A stretch of DNA of 64,000 nt from Schaalia hyovaginalis (GTDB lineage Bacteria; Actinomycetota; Actinomycetes; Actinomycetales; Actinomycetaceae): positions 496,001-560,000 of the forward strand of contig NZ_JACHMK010000001.1 of NCBI RefSeq assembly GCF_014208035.1. Reading direction: 5' to 3'. Positions 36,025 through 44,642 of the stretch are shown here, piece by piece (the stretch's first letter is position 1; every line of letters begins with the position of its first letter). Made by a program: the position numbers and the translations under genes. The notes under the pieces are model-generated. The model had not been told where the DNA came from. It saw only the letters and a program-made list of their open reading frames with translations, and ran no database searches.

Positions 36025-36192
36025 ATGGCATCGAAGAAGAACGCGACGAAGACGACCGGATACGTTCGCAGCTCGACGGGGTCCTACACCGTAAAGTCCA
36101 CGCGGGATCCGAGGACGGGCAAGTTCGTCCCGTTCTCATCGGGCGGGGGCAAGATCGTCGTCGCTGAGTCGAAGACGAAGACGGCCTCATGA
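36025..36192 (+). CDS. Small basic protein of 55 residues, hypothetical
   Basis: ATG at 36025 with GGGGGTGCGGAG upstream. Product is rich in Lys, Ser and Thr: MASKKNATKTTGYVRSSTG at the N-terminus, DPRTGKFVPF in the middle, KTKTAS at the end. It follows the SIR2-like gene by 41 bp on the same strand and is likely co-transcribed with it. Too short for confident classification; the phrase S-T-R-D-P-R-T-G-K-F-V resembles small proteins found near toxin and defence genes, without a known function. Confidence 0.6.
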   Translation: MASKKNATKTTGYVRSSTGSYTVKSTRDPRTGKFVPFSSGGGKIVVAESKTKTAS

Positions 36193-36288
36193 TCCCGAAA
36201 GGGGTGAGGGCTCCTGCCAAGCTCGTCACCTCGTCCCGGAGGAGGCGCCCCGCCCTCGTTCCCCGGCCGCACCGGTAGGATCAGGGGC

Positions 36289-37740
36289 ATGACGCTGCAC
36301 CTGCACGACTCGAAGACGGCCCGCCTCCAGCCCCTCATCCCGGTGAACCCCGGGCGCGTGGGGATCTACCTGTGCGGCGCCACGGTGCAGGGCTCCCCGC
36401 ACGTCGGTCACCTGCGCGCGGCGGTCTCCTTCGACACGCTCGTGCGCTGGCTGCTCCGCCAGGGGCTCGAGGTCACCTACGTCCGCAACGTCACCGACAT
36501 CGACGACAAGATCCTCGCCAAGTCCGCCGAGGCGGGCGCCGACTGGTGGGCCTGGGCGTACCGATTCGAGCGCGAATTCACCGGGGCTTACGACACCCTC
36601 GGCGTTCTTCCGCCGACCTACGAGCCGCGCGCGACCGGGCACATCCCCGACCAGATCGAGCTCGTGCGCCGCCTCATCGAGCGCGGGCACGCCTACGACG
36701 ACGGGTGCGGCAACGTCTACTTCGATGTTCACTCCCAGCCCGACTACGGGTCGATCACGCGCCAGCGGCTCGTCGACATGCGCACGACCGAGGACGAGGC
36801 CCAGATCGACGCGGCCGTCGAAGCGGGCAAGCGCGATCCGCGCGACTTCGCCCTGTGGAAGGCGCGCAAGGACTCGGAGCCCGAGACCGCTTCCTGGGAA
36901 TCGCCGTGGGGGAGGGGGCGTCCGGGCTGGCACCTCGAGTGCTCGGCCATGTCGCGCCGCTACCTCGGCGACGAGTTCGACATCCACGGCGGCGGCATCG
37001 ACCTGCGCTTCCCGCACCACGAGAACGAGCAGGCCCAGTCGCACGGCGCCGGATGGGAGTTCGCGCGCCTGTGGGTCCACAACGCGTGGGTGACGACCAA
37101 GGGCGAGAAGATGTCGAAGTCCTTGGGCAACGTCCTGTCCATCGGGGCTCTGACGAGGGACTTCCCGGCCGCGGCCGTGAGGTGGGCCCTGTCGACCGTT
37201 CATCATCGTTCGGCGATCGAATGGGGCCCGGAAACCCTGCCCGCTGCCGCTGCCGCCTGGGTGAAGTTCTCCGGCTTCGTCGAACGCGCGATCGACGCGG
37301 TCGGCGAGGTCCCCGTCGAGGATCTCGCCGTGCCCGCCTCCGAGCTGCCCGGTGGCTTCGTCTCTGCGATGGACGACGACCTCAACGTCGCGGGAGCGCT
37401 CGCGGTCATCCACGAGCACCTCAAGCGCGGCAATACCGCGATCGACGAGGGCGATGCCGCGGCCGTGAAGAGGGAGCAGATGCTCGTCCGCTCCATGCTC
37501 GACGTCCTCGGCCTGGATCCGGCGTCGCAGCAGTGGCGCTCCGGCCTCGGCGCGGGCGCCGGCGCGGATTCGTCCGAGCACGAGGCGCTCGACGCCCTTG
37601 TCCAGGCGCTCATCTCCGAGCGGGCCCAGGCGCGCGCTTCGAAGGACTGGGCGCGAGCCGACGAACTGCGCGACCGCCTCGCCGCGGCGGGCATCGCCGT
37701 GGCCGACGGTCGGGACGGGGCGAGCTGGAAGCTGGCGTGA
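36289..37740 (+). CDS. cysS: Cysteinyl-tRNA synthetase
   Basis: 483 residues. YLCGATVQGSPHVGHLRAAV contains the zinc Cys and the HIGH-like motif; GWHLECSAMS and HHENEQAQSH supply the other zinc ligands; GEKMSKSLGN is the KMSKS motif. Charges tRNA-Cys. In many actinobacteria it sits in a carD-ispD-ispF-cysS-rlmB row; here that row is interrupted. Confidence 0.96.
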   Translation: MTLHLHDSKTARLQPLIPVNPGRVGIYLCGATVQGSPHVGHLRAAVSFDTLVRWLLRQGLEVTYVRNVTDIDDKILAKSAEAGADWWAWAYRFEREFTGAYDTLGVLPPTYEPRATGHIPDQIELVRRLIERGHAYDDGCGNVYFDVHSQPDYGSITRQRLVDMRTTEDEAQIDAAVEAGKRDPRDFALWKARKDSEPETASWESPWGRGRPGWHLECSAMSRRYLGDEFDIHGGGIDLRFPHHENEQAQSHGAGWEFARLWVHNAWVTTKGEKMSKSLGNVLSIGALTRDFPAAAVRWALSTVHHRSAIEWGPETLPAAAAAWVKFSGFVERAIDAVGEVPVEDLAVPASELPGGFVSAMDDDLNVAGALAVIHEHLKRGNTAIDEGDAAAVKREQMLVRSMLDVLGLDPASQQWRSGLGAGAGADSSEHEALDALVQALISERAQARASKDWARADELRDRLAAAGIAVADGRDGASWKLA

Positions 37741-37906
37741 CGAACAGAGAGTCTGCTCGGTTCCGTTTCGCGCTCTCGTGGAATGCGCCTTGCTCCGCGT
37801 GAATCCGGCCGCAATGGGGCTGGGGGACTGCCGTTGCGCAGGACGGACCGGCTAGGCTGAACCGGATCAGTGGCGCCGGGAGGCGCTCGCGAGGAGAGGG
37901 GCACAC

Positions 37907-38887
37907 ATGGCTGGAAACGACGGACGCCGCGGAGCGGTGCGCAAGCCCGGCTCGAAGAAGGGCGCGAAGGTCGGCACCGGCGGTCACTCGCGCCGTCGAC
38001 TCGAGGGCAAGGGGCCGACGCCGAAGGCCGAGGACCGGACCTACCATCCCGCCCACAAGCGCAAGCTCGCCCGCGAGGCGAAGGAGGCCCAGGAGGCCGC
38101 GATCGCGAGGGCGAGGGCGAAGACCTCGATCAAGATCGCTCCCGGCCATGAGCTCATCGCGGGCCGCAACCCCGTCGCCGAAGCCGTCCGAGCGAATGTG
38201 CCGGTCGAGCGCGTATTCGTCCTGGACAACATCAAGGACGACCGGGTTGAAGAGGTCATTCGGCTCGCCTCGACGATGGGTGCGCCCGTGTTCGAAGTGA
38301 CGCGGCGCGATCTGGACGTCGCGACCGACGGCGCCGTCCACCAGGGCGTCGCCATCGAGGTCCGCGGGTACGAGTACATGCACGTCGACGACCTCATCGC
38401 GGGGGCGCTTCAGCAGGTCGGTACGCCCTTGCTCGTCGCACTCGACCAGGTCACCGACCCGCACAACCTGGGTGCCGTTCTGCGGTCTTCAGGGGCCTTC
38501 GGGGTGGATGGTGTGATCATTCCGGAACGCCGTTCGGCGGGCGTGAACACGACCGCGTGGAAGGTGTCTGCGGGGGCGGCGGCGCGCGTGCCCGTGGCTC
38601 GGGCGACCAACCTCGTCCGCGCGCTCGAGGAGTGCAAGAAGGCCGGATTCTTCATCATCGGCCTCGACGGGGGAGGGGACGCCCCCCTGCGCGACCTGCC
38701 CCTGGCGACTTCGCCTTTGGTGGTCGTCACGGGTGCCGAGGGTGCGGGACTGTCCCGACTGGTGCGTGAGGCCTGCGACCAGATCGTCTCTATCCCGATC
38801 TCGTCCGCTGTTGAGTCCTTGAATGCGGCCGTCGCCACCGGCATCGCGCTCTACGAGGTGGCGTCGGTGCGGGCGGAGGGGGAGTAG
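37907..38887 (+). CDS. rlmB: 23S rRNA (guanosine-2'-O-)-methyltransferase RlmB
   Basis: 326 residues with GAGGAGAGG before the ATG. A basic N-terminal tail of about 75 residues (RRGAVRKPGSKKGAK), then the SpoU core: LIAGRNPVAEAV, DQVTDPHNLGAVLRSSGAFGVDGVIIPERRSAG, VTGAEGAGLSRLVREACD and IPISSAVESLNAAVATGIALYE. Modifies G2251 in the ribosome. Followed by paired hairpins. Confidence 0.94.
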   Translation: MAGNDGRRGAVRKPGSKKGAKVGTGGHSRRRLEGKGPTPKAEDRTYHPAHKRKLAREAKEAQEAAIARARAKTSIKIAPGHELIAGRNPVAEAVRANVPVERVFVLDNIKDDRVEEVIRLASTMGAPVFEVTRRDLDVATDGAVHQGVAIEVRGYEYMHVDDLIAGALQQVGTPLLVALDQVTDPHNLGAVLRSSGAFGVDGVIIPERRSAGVNTTAWKVSAGAAARVPVARATNLVRALEECKKAGFFIIGLDGGGDAPLRDLPLATSPLVVVTGAEGAGLSRLVREACDQIVSIPISSAVESLNAAVATGIALYEVASVRAEGE

Positions 38888-38960
38888 AGGCCCGCCGAGA
38901 TTGGCGTGCCTTCCGCTTCGGAAAGCGCGACTGTTTTCCCGCCTACCAGCGGGTTGACCC

Positions 38961-39161
38961 GACTAAAACGCTCGGGAGGACATGTGGTCCCCGCTTCGAT
39001 CTTCATCTTCGCGGGGCTGGTGAGCCGTGAGGTGACGATGTCAGCTCACGGCTCACGCGCATTCGAGTCGTTCCTCATCAGTGCGCCTCAAAGGAACTAG
39101 ATCTCAGATCAATCTCTACGAAGGCATGTGTCGATTTTTTAAAGACTAAAACGCTTGGGAG
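38961..39161. repeat. Pair of 18-bp direct repeats upstream of cas3
   Basis: GACTAAAACGCTCGGGAG at 38961-38978 and GACTAAAACGCTTGGGAG at 39144-39161 differ at one base. The second ends 8 bp before the presumed -35 box of the cas operon. A regulatory role is likely but unproven. Confidence 0.6.
39020..39056 (+). terminator. Hairpin downstream of rlmB
   Basis: Perfect 12-bp stem GTGAGCCGTGAG/CTCACGGCTCAC with a 13-nt loop, separating rlmB from the cas promoter. No T run follows. Confidence 0.55.
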
Positions 39162-39169
39162 ATTGAGGG

Positions 39170-39199
39170 TTGACGAATATGGATCGCGAGATCTACGAT
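39170..39199 (+). promoter_or_regulatory. Probable promoter of the cas operon
   Basis: TTGACG (39170-39175), an 18-bp spacer and TACGAT (39194-39199) give a good SigA-type promoter about 60 bp before cas3. The direct-repeat element lies just upstream. Confidence 0.5.
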
Positions 39200-39259
39200 G
39201 TTCATCAAGTTCCCCATAGGTGAGAGTCTCCTCTCGACCATGTGCATGTGGAGGTTGCA

Positions 39260-42200
39260 ATGGCGCGAACGAAGGTTGTTCACGATGCGTTGGCATGTCA
39301 GACGCTCAAGCGACACGATGCTGAGTTCCTTGAGCCGCAGAGTGATCTCACCGACTCCTCCCTTTCGTTGCTGGCTCACTCATTTTGGGCGAAGAGCGGC
39401 AGGGGGAGGCCCGACTTGTGGCTCTCGGTTCCGCAGCACTTGATGGACGCCTCGGATGTCGCAGGGAAGCTCTTCGATGAGTACGCCTCGGAGCATCATC
39501 GGAAGCTCATGGCCTCGGTGTGGGGAGGGGATCAAGGTTCGGCCCGCTCCGCTTTGTGCTTCCTGGCTGCGGTGCACGATGTTGGTAAGTGCTCTCCAGC
39601 ATTTGCTTGCCAAGTGCCGACCCTTGCGGATCTCCTTCGGCCCGAAGATCTCGAGGTCCCTCACTGGAAGGAGTTGCCTGGGCGTTCACGATTACCACAC
39701 GGTTTCGTCAGCTACTTCGCCCTTGTCGAAGCAATCGTCGCAGGTGGTGGGGATGAGATTCGGGCCCGTCAGTGGGCCGCGCTCGTCGGTGTGCATCACG
39801 GGAGATATCCGAGCCCCTCGACCATGAATGATGCGAGAGCTGCCTATGCGGACACAAGACTGGCGGGCGCTGAACGATGGCGTGCGGCGAGGCGGGAAAT
39901 CATCGAGTGGGCGGCGAAGCGAAGCGGATTTCCGCTGAGCGCTCCTGAGCCGAGCGCCTTGCCGAAACTGCCGATCGCGGTTGCCTCGGTGTACGCCTCG
40001 CTCATTGTCATGGCCGATTGGATTGCCTCGAACGAAGCCTATTTCCCTCTCATGCCGGTCGAACAGCGCTTCGCGTCGATGTGCCCCGCCGCCCAAATTC
40101 GCAGAGTTGAAGCGGGTTGGCGAGCTGCGCGCATGCCCTCGCCCATGCGCTTCGGAAGAAATATTGAGAACGACATTCCGAATCGCTATCGCCTCCGCTT
40201 TGGTTGGGGAGATGAGATCCGCCCAACGGCCGCACAGGTCGGTGCTGTGCAGGCTGCGGAGGACGATGACCCGGATCTCATGATCGTTGAAGCCCCGCCC
40301 GGTAGCGGCAAGACTGAGCTTGCTTTCTCCGTGGCTGAAGTTCTCATGAAGAAGAGGAGCCTTCAGGGTGTGATGGTGGGCCTTCCGACTCAGGCGACCA
40401 CCGACGCCATGTTCGAGCGCGCCAAAGCATGGCTGAGGAGCATTCTCGAAGATGTGCCACAAAACCTGGGCATCTTCCTCGCCCATGGGAAGAACGAACT
40501 CAATGAGGACTTCCTTCAGCTTCTCGACAACGATGCTCGGGGGCTCGAGGTCTACGATGACGAATCTCCGCTCCTGGGATCGCACGGGGAGACCAAGCTT
40601 GGTGCGGGGCTCGTGGCGAACAGTTGGATGGCCTCGCGCTGGCGCAGCCTGCTCTCCCCCGTCGTCGTCGGCACGATCGATCAAGTGCTGCTCGCTGCCC
40701 TTCAGTCCCGGCATGTGCTCATGCGTCACCTCGGTCTCATGGGGAAAGTCGTCATCATCGATGAAGTGCATGCGGCTGACGCCTACATGGAGACCTATCT
40801 CGAATCTGCGCTCACATGGCTCGGAATGTATGAAGTGCCGGTCGTTCTTCTCTCTGCGACCCTCCCCTCGGCTCGGCGACGCGCCCTCGTCAGCGCCTAT
40901 CAGCGAGGGCGGACTGGGAAGGAGGTCGGGACAGCGGCACTCGAGGGGGATATCGGCTACCCGGTGATCACCAGCCTCCCCTCGGATGGACGTCCGCCAT
41001 CGGTGAAAGTCTTCGATGGTGGGCAGGACCACGTGAAGAAGACGATCCGCCCAGTGTGCATGGCGAGTGAGGAAGAAATCGGAGGTCACCTTCATGACCT
41101 GCTCGACGAAGGCGGCTGTGCCCTCGTCGTACGAAACACCGTGGACGAGGCCCAACGAACCTACGATGCCCTTCTTGGATTCTTCGACGCAGATGAGACG
41201 ACACTCCTGCACTCCCGTTTTCTTGCGAGTGACAGGATCGTGCTTGACGCGAAGATGCGCGATCTTTTCGGGAAGAACTCGAGGCAGCGGCCGCGTCGGC
41301 ATGTCGTCGTCGCTACGCAAGTGATCGAACAAAGCCTCGATATTGACTTCGACGTCGTTTTCACTGATCCGGCACCGATGGATCTCCTTTTGCAGAGGGC
41401 GGGCCGGCTGCATCGTCACATCGGCCGCATCAGACCTTCACGACTTCACGAGGCAGAATGCCTTGTGCTCCTCAAAACGATCGGCTCGGATCCGTGGGAG
41501 TACTCGAAGGGAAGCGAACGGGTGTATGGCGCGCACAGGATCCTCCGAATGCTCGCCATGCTCTCCGAGACCGGGCAGCTCACCGTCGCTGAGCCCCAGG
41601 ACTACGCGATGCTCACTCAGCGCGCATACTCTGACGAACCCCTCGGTCCGAAGTCGTGGCAGGAACTCATGGAAGAAGCGCGGCGGGAAGTCGAGTCGAA
41701 TGAGAACACTGCTCGACTCAGGGCCAATGAGTGGTCGCTCTATTCTCCTGAACTCCAGTCCTGGACGGGAGAATCGCTCTTGATTCACTTCTCCGGGAAT
41801 GAAGCGACAGGTGAGGAAGCGAGTCCCGTCGGGCGGGCCGGGGCTCGTGCGGCGGTGCGCGACTCGGAGGACCAGATCCCCATCATCGTTGTGCCCATCG
41901 ATCCCTTCTTGGGGGGAGTGGCGGTTGAACTTCCATGGGAAGGGGAAGGCGGCGAACTGCGCATCATTGAAACGAGTACATGGCCGTCGAGCGGCTTGGC
42001 CAGACGAATCCGCTCCTGGAGCGTCTCGCTGCCGCCCTGGAAGTTCAAAGAGAAGGCGGAGGATCTCGACGCCACGATCGCTGCAGTTGCACAAGCCATC
42101 TGGAAAGATGAACGCGTGACGAAGTGGAGGCTCCTCGAGCATCCCCTGCTCAGCGGCGAGCTTGTTCTTCCCATGGTCAAAGTCGACGAATTCTCGGACC

Positions 42201-42274
42201 GCCTCGAAGCAGAGGTTCGAGGGCGGCGACTCGTCTACACGAATCGACGAGGATTGGAGGTGCAGAACTCATGA
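39260..42274 (+). CDS. cas3: CRISPR-associated helicase/nuclease Cas3 (type I-E)
   Basis: About 1004 residues; the ATG at 39260 with GGAGG five bases upstream is preferred over the GTG at 39242. N-terminal HD nuclease with FLAAVHDVGKCSPAF (about residue 104) and GVHHGRYPS. SF2 helicase with EAPPGSGKTELAF (Walker A, about 345), GLPTQATTDAMF, IIDEVHAADAYM (DEVH box, about 500), SATLPSARR, QVIEQSLDIDFD and LLLQRAGRLHRH (motif VI, about 712). It is recruited by Cascade to unwind and degrade target DNA. First gene of the operon, 4-bp overlap with cse1. Confidence 0.96.
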   Translation: MARTKVVHDALACQTLKRHDAEFLEPQSDLTDSSLSLLAHSFWAKSGRGRPDLWLSVPQHLMDASDVAGKLFDEYASEHHRKLMASVWGGDQGSARSALCFLAAVHDVGKCSPAFACQVPTLADLLRPEDLEVPHWKELPGRSRLPHGFVSYFALVEAIVAGGGDEIRARQWAALVGVHHGRYPSPSTMNDARAAYADTRLAGAERWRAARREIIEWAAKRSGFPLSAPEPSALPKLPIAVASVYASLIVMADWIASNEAYFPLMPVEQRFASMCPAAQIRRVEAGWRAARMPSPMRFGRNIENDIPNRYRLRFGWGDEIRPTAAQVGAVQAAEDDDPDLMIVEAPPGSGKTELAFSVAEVLMKKRSLQGVMVGLPTQATTDAMFERAKAWLRSILEDVPQNLGIFLAHGKNELNEDFLQLLDNDARGLEVYDDESPLLGSHGETKLGAGLVANSWMASRWRSLLSPVVVGTIDQVLLAALQSRHVLMRHLGLMGKVVIIDEVHAADAYMETYLESALTWLGMYEVPVVLLSATLPSARRRALVSAYQRGRTGKEVGTAALEGDIGYPVITSLPSDGRPPSVKVFDGGQDHVKKTIRPVCMASEEEIGGHLHDLLDEGGCALVVRNTVDEAQRTYDALLGFFDADETTLLHSRFLASDRIVLDAKMRDLFGKNSRQRPRRHVVVATQVIEQSLDIDFDVVFTDPAPMDLLLQRAGRLHRHIGRIRPSRLHEAECLVLLKTIGSDPWEYSKGSERVYGAHRILRMLAMLSETGQLTVAEPQDYAMLTQRAYSDEPLGPKSWQELMEEARREVESNENTARLRANEWSLYSPELQSWTGESLLIHFSGNEATGEEASPVGRAGARAAVRDSEDQIPIIVVPIDPFLGGVAVELPWEGEGGELRIIETSTWPSSGLARRIRSWSVSLPPWKFKEKAEDLDATIAAVAQAIWKDERVTKWRLLEHPLLSGELVLPMVKVDEFSDRLEAEVRGRRLVYTNRRGLEVQNS

Positions 42275-43959
42275 CGGAATCCGCTTACAACCTTCTCGAC
42301 GAGAAATGGATTCCCATCCGCCTGCTCGACGGCACGGTGGATCATGTCGGTTTCCGAGAGCTCTTCTCTCGAGCAGGAGAAATCGCTGATCTTGCCTGCG
42401 AGCTGCCGACGGTGAGTTTCGCGATTAAACGGCTGCTTCTTGCGATCTGTTATCGAACCATCGATGTGCCAGATCTTGAATCCTGGGGAGAGATCTGGGA
42501 CTCGGGTCTGCCGGAAGAGCCGATTCAACAGTATTTCGATCGGTGGAATGATCGTTTCTACCTCTTCGATCCTCAGTACCCCTTCATGCAGGCGCCGCAG
42601 CTCGCCACTCCGAAGGGCGCCGTGTCCGGACTGGAGAAGATCGTCGCCGACATTCCGAACGGCGAACCCTTCTTCACGATTCGACAGCAGCGCTCGATCG
42701 AGCGGATCTCCCCGGCTGAGGGCGCACAATGGCTGATTCATGCGCAGGCCTTCGATCCCTCAGGAATCCGATCAGGTGCGGTCGGCGACCCTGAGCAGAC
42801 CAATGGAAAGGGCTATCCGATTGGCCCCAGCTGGACAGGGCAACTCGGAGGCGTATGGCTCAAAGGAGAGACCCTGGACGAGTCTCTGGTCCTCAACCTC
42901 GTTCCGCGAGATCGTCTCAAGACCAAGGGGCCCTCAAGCCTTGGCCCCCTCGGCGCCTGCTCTTGGGAAACGGATGAAATTGAGACGGCCATCCGTAGGA
43001 ACTACGCGCAGAAGACGAAAGAAAATCCGAATGGCAATCCCGATCCTCAGGGATACGCGATCTCGCGGCTCCTCACCTGGCATTCCAGGAGGATCCGTCT
43101 TTTCGGCGATGTTGACGGTGTCACCGGTGTGATCCTAGCGCAAGGCGATAAGCTCGGGCCGCAGAACATGCAGGACTACGAGCCGATGAGTCTATGGCGG
43201 TATTCCGCTCCGCAATCAAAGAAATTCTCAAGAACGGTGTACATGCCGAGAAAGCACGAGCCGGGCCGTGCATTTTGGCGTTCGCTTCCGGGAACGCTTC
43301 CCTTTGTTGAAAAAACCAAGGGAGTAGACGGACAGGCGCATGATGCCTTTCTTCCCAGCGCAACCCTTGAGTTCCACGCATCGATCGAGAATCTCACCGT
43401 GTCGAAGGAGTATCCGATCCGGATTCGGCTCGAGGCCGTAGGCATTCAATACGGTGCTCAAGAGGCATCGATCGACGACATTTACCACGATGAAGTAGAC
43501 CTCGCGACAGTTCTCCTCAGAGAGCGGAAGAGAGACTTCCCCGACCTTATTCGGACTGAAGTGGAAGCCGTCGAGCAAGTTGCGACGAGAATCGGCATTC
43601 TTGCGGCAAACCTTGCGCGAGCTGCAGGGGAGAGCGGCGAAGGAGTCGGCGATGGAGCCCGCGATCGGGCTAAAACGCGATTCTTCTCGTTGATCGATGC
43701 TCCCTTCAGGCAATGGCTGTCCGAAATTGCTGAGACTTCGAACATTGAATCTGAGCGTGATCAGTGGAAGCGCGTTCTTCATAATACGGCGCTCCATCTC
43801 GCCGGTGAACTCATCGATCGCGCACCCGAGAGCGCGCTGATCGGAAGAGATACAGGCATGACCTTCATGAGCGCATGGCGAGCTGAATCCATTTTCAGAA
43901 ATGACCTCAATCGAATCCTTCAGTTGTCTGGAAGCGACACGAAAGGAGAATCAGCATGA
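42271..43959 (+). CDS. casA: Cascade large subunit Cse1/CasA
   Basis: 562 residues from the ATG at 42271. YNLLDEKWIPIRLLDG is the family N-terminus, followed by PFMQAPQLATPKGAVSGLEKI and FTIRQQRSIERISPAEGAQWLIHAQAFD (the segment near loop 1). TYMPRKHEPGRAFWRSL-like text is at about residue 327. It recognises the PAM and recruits Cas3. Overlaps both neighbours by 4 bp. Confidence 0.95.
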   Translation: MTESAYNLLDEKWIPIRLLDGTVDHVGFRELFSRAGEIADLACELPTVSFAIKRLLLAICYRTIDVPDLESWGEIWDSGLPEEPIQQYFDRWNDRFYLFDPQYPFMQAPQLATPKGAVSGLEKIVADIPNGEPFFTIRQQRSIERISPAEGAQWLIHAQAFDPSGIRSGAVGDPEQTNGKGYPIGPSWTGQLGGVWLKGETLDESLVLNLVPRDRLKTKGPSSLGPLGACSWETDEIETAIRRNYAQKTKENPNGNPDPQGYAISRLLTWHSRRIRLFGDVDGVTGVILAQGDKLGPQNMQDYEPMSLWRYSAPQSKKFSRTVYMPRKHEPGRAFWRSLPGTLPFVEKTKGVDGQAHDAFLPSATLEFHASIENLTVSKEYPIRIRLEAVGIQYGAQEASIDDIYHDEVDLATVLLRERKRDFPDLIRTEVEAVEQVATRIGILAANLARAAGESGEGVGDGARDRAKTRFFSLIDAPFRQWLSEIAETSNIESERDQWKRVLHNTALHLAGELIDRAPESALIGRDTGMTFMSAWRAESIFRNDLNRILQLSGSDTKGESA

Positions 43960-44582
43960 CGACATCGACCAAGCCGGGTGCTGATCGGCCCCGAGATCTA
44001 GGAGACGGGGAGGCGGTTCGGAAGCGAATGCTCGCTGTGATCGCCAGACTCAGTGGCCGGAGTCCCTCAGCAGTCGCCGGACGTGCGCAATTGCGTTCGG
44101 CCATTGCCAAGGAGCCCGGGAGTGATCCGGCGATTTGGGCATACACTCTCGAGGAAGGCCCCGAACGCCTTCTCGGCGATGAACCGACACGGGGTGAATG
44201 TGCTGTTCACCTTGCCCTTACCCTGTGGGCGCTTCATCAAGGATCGCATCCGACGCCGATGCACCTGGTGACGCGACGAGCATCGACCATCGGCGGCTCC
44301 GTTCGACGACTCGCAGTGGCGGCTGGTGCCGAGCATCCAGAAGAGCACTCGAGCTACAAACGTCTGTGTGCGATGATTGCGGCACCGACATTCGCGGCTC
44401 TTTCCGTCCATGCTCGAGGGCTCGTCGCGCTCCTCTCTTCGTCAGATATTCCGATGGATTATGGGCGATTCGCAGCGGATCTCTACGAGTGGCAGGATCC
44501 CGAGAGGCGATCCCGAGTCGTTCGACAGTGGGGACGCGACTTCGCGCGAACGCCTCATGATGACGAGCCGGAATCCGATTGA
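43956..44582 (+). CDS. casB: Cascade small subunit Cse2/CasB
   Basis: 208 residues, all helical. AGRAQLRSAIAKEPGSDPAIWAY, ALTLWALHQGSH and VRRLAVA, MDYGRFAADLYEWQDPERRSRVVRQWGRDFAR are typical of Cse2. It forms the dimeric belly of Cascade that holds the non-target strand. Confidence 0.94.
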   Translation: MTTSTKPGADRPRDLGDGEAVRKRMLAVIARLSGRSPSAVAGRAQLRSAIAKEPGSDPAIWAYTLEEGPERLLGDEPTRGECAVHLALTLWALHQGSHPTPMHLVTRRASTIGGSVRRLAVAAGAEHPEEHSSYKRLCAMIAAPTFAALSVHARGLVALLSSSDIPMDYGRFAADLYEWQDPERRSRVVRQWGRDFARTPHDDEPESD

Positions 44583-44642
44583 ACATCAGCCCTCACCGCC
44601 TTCTCATTCCCCACTCAGTTTTCTTCGAAAGGAAGTCCTACC

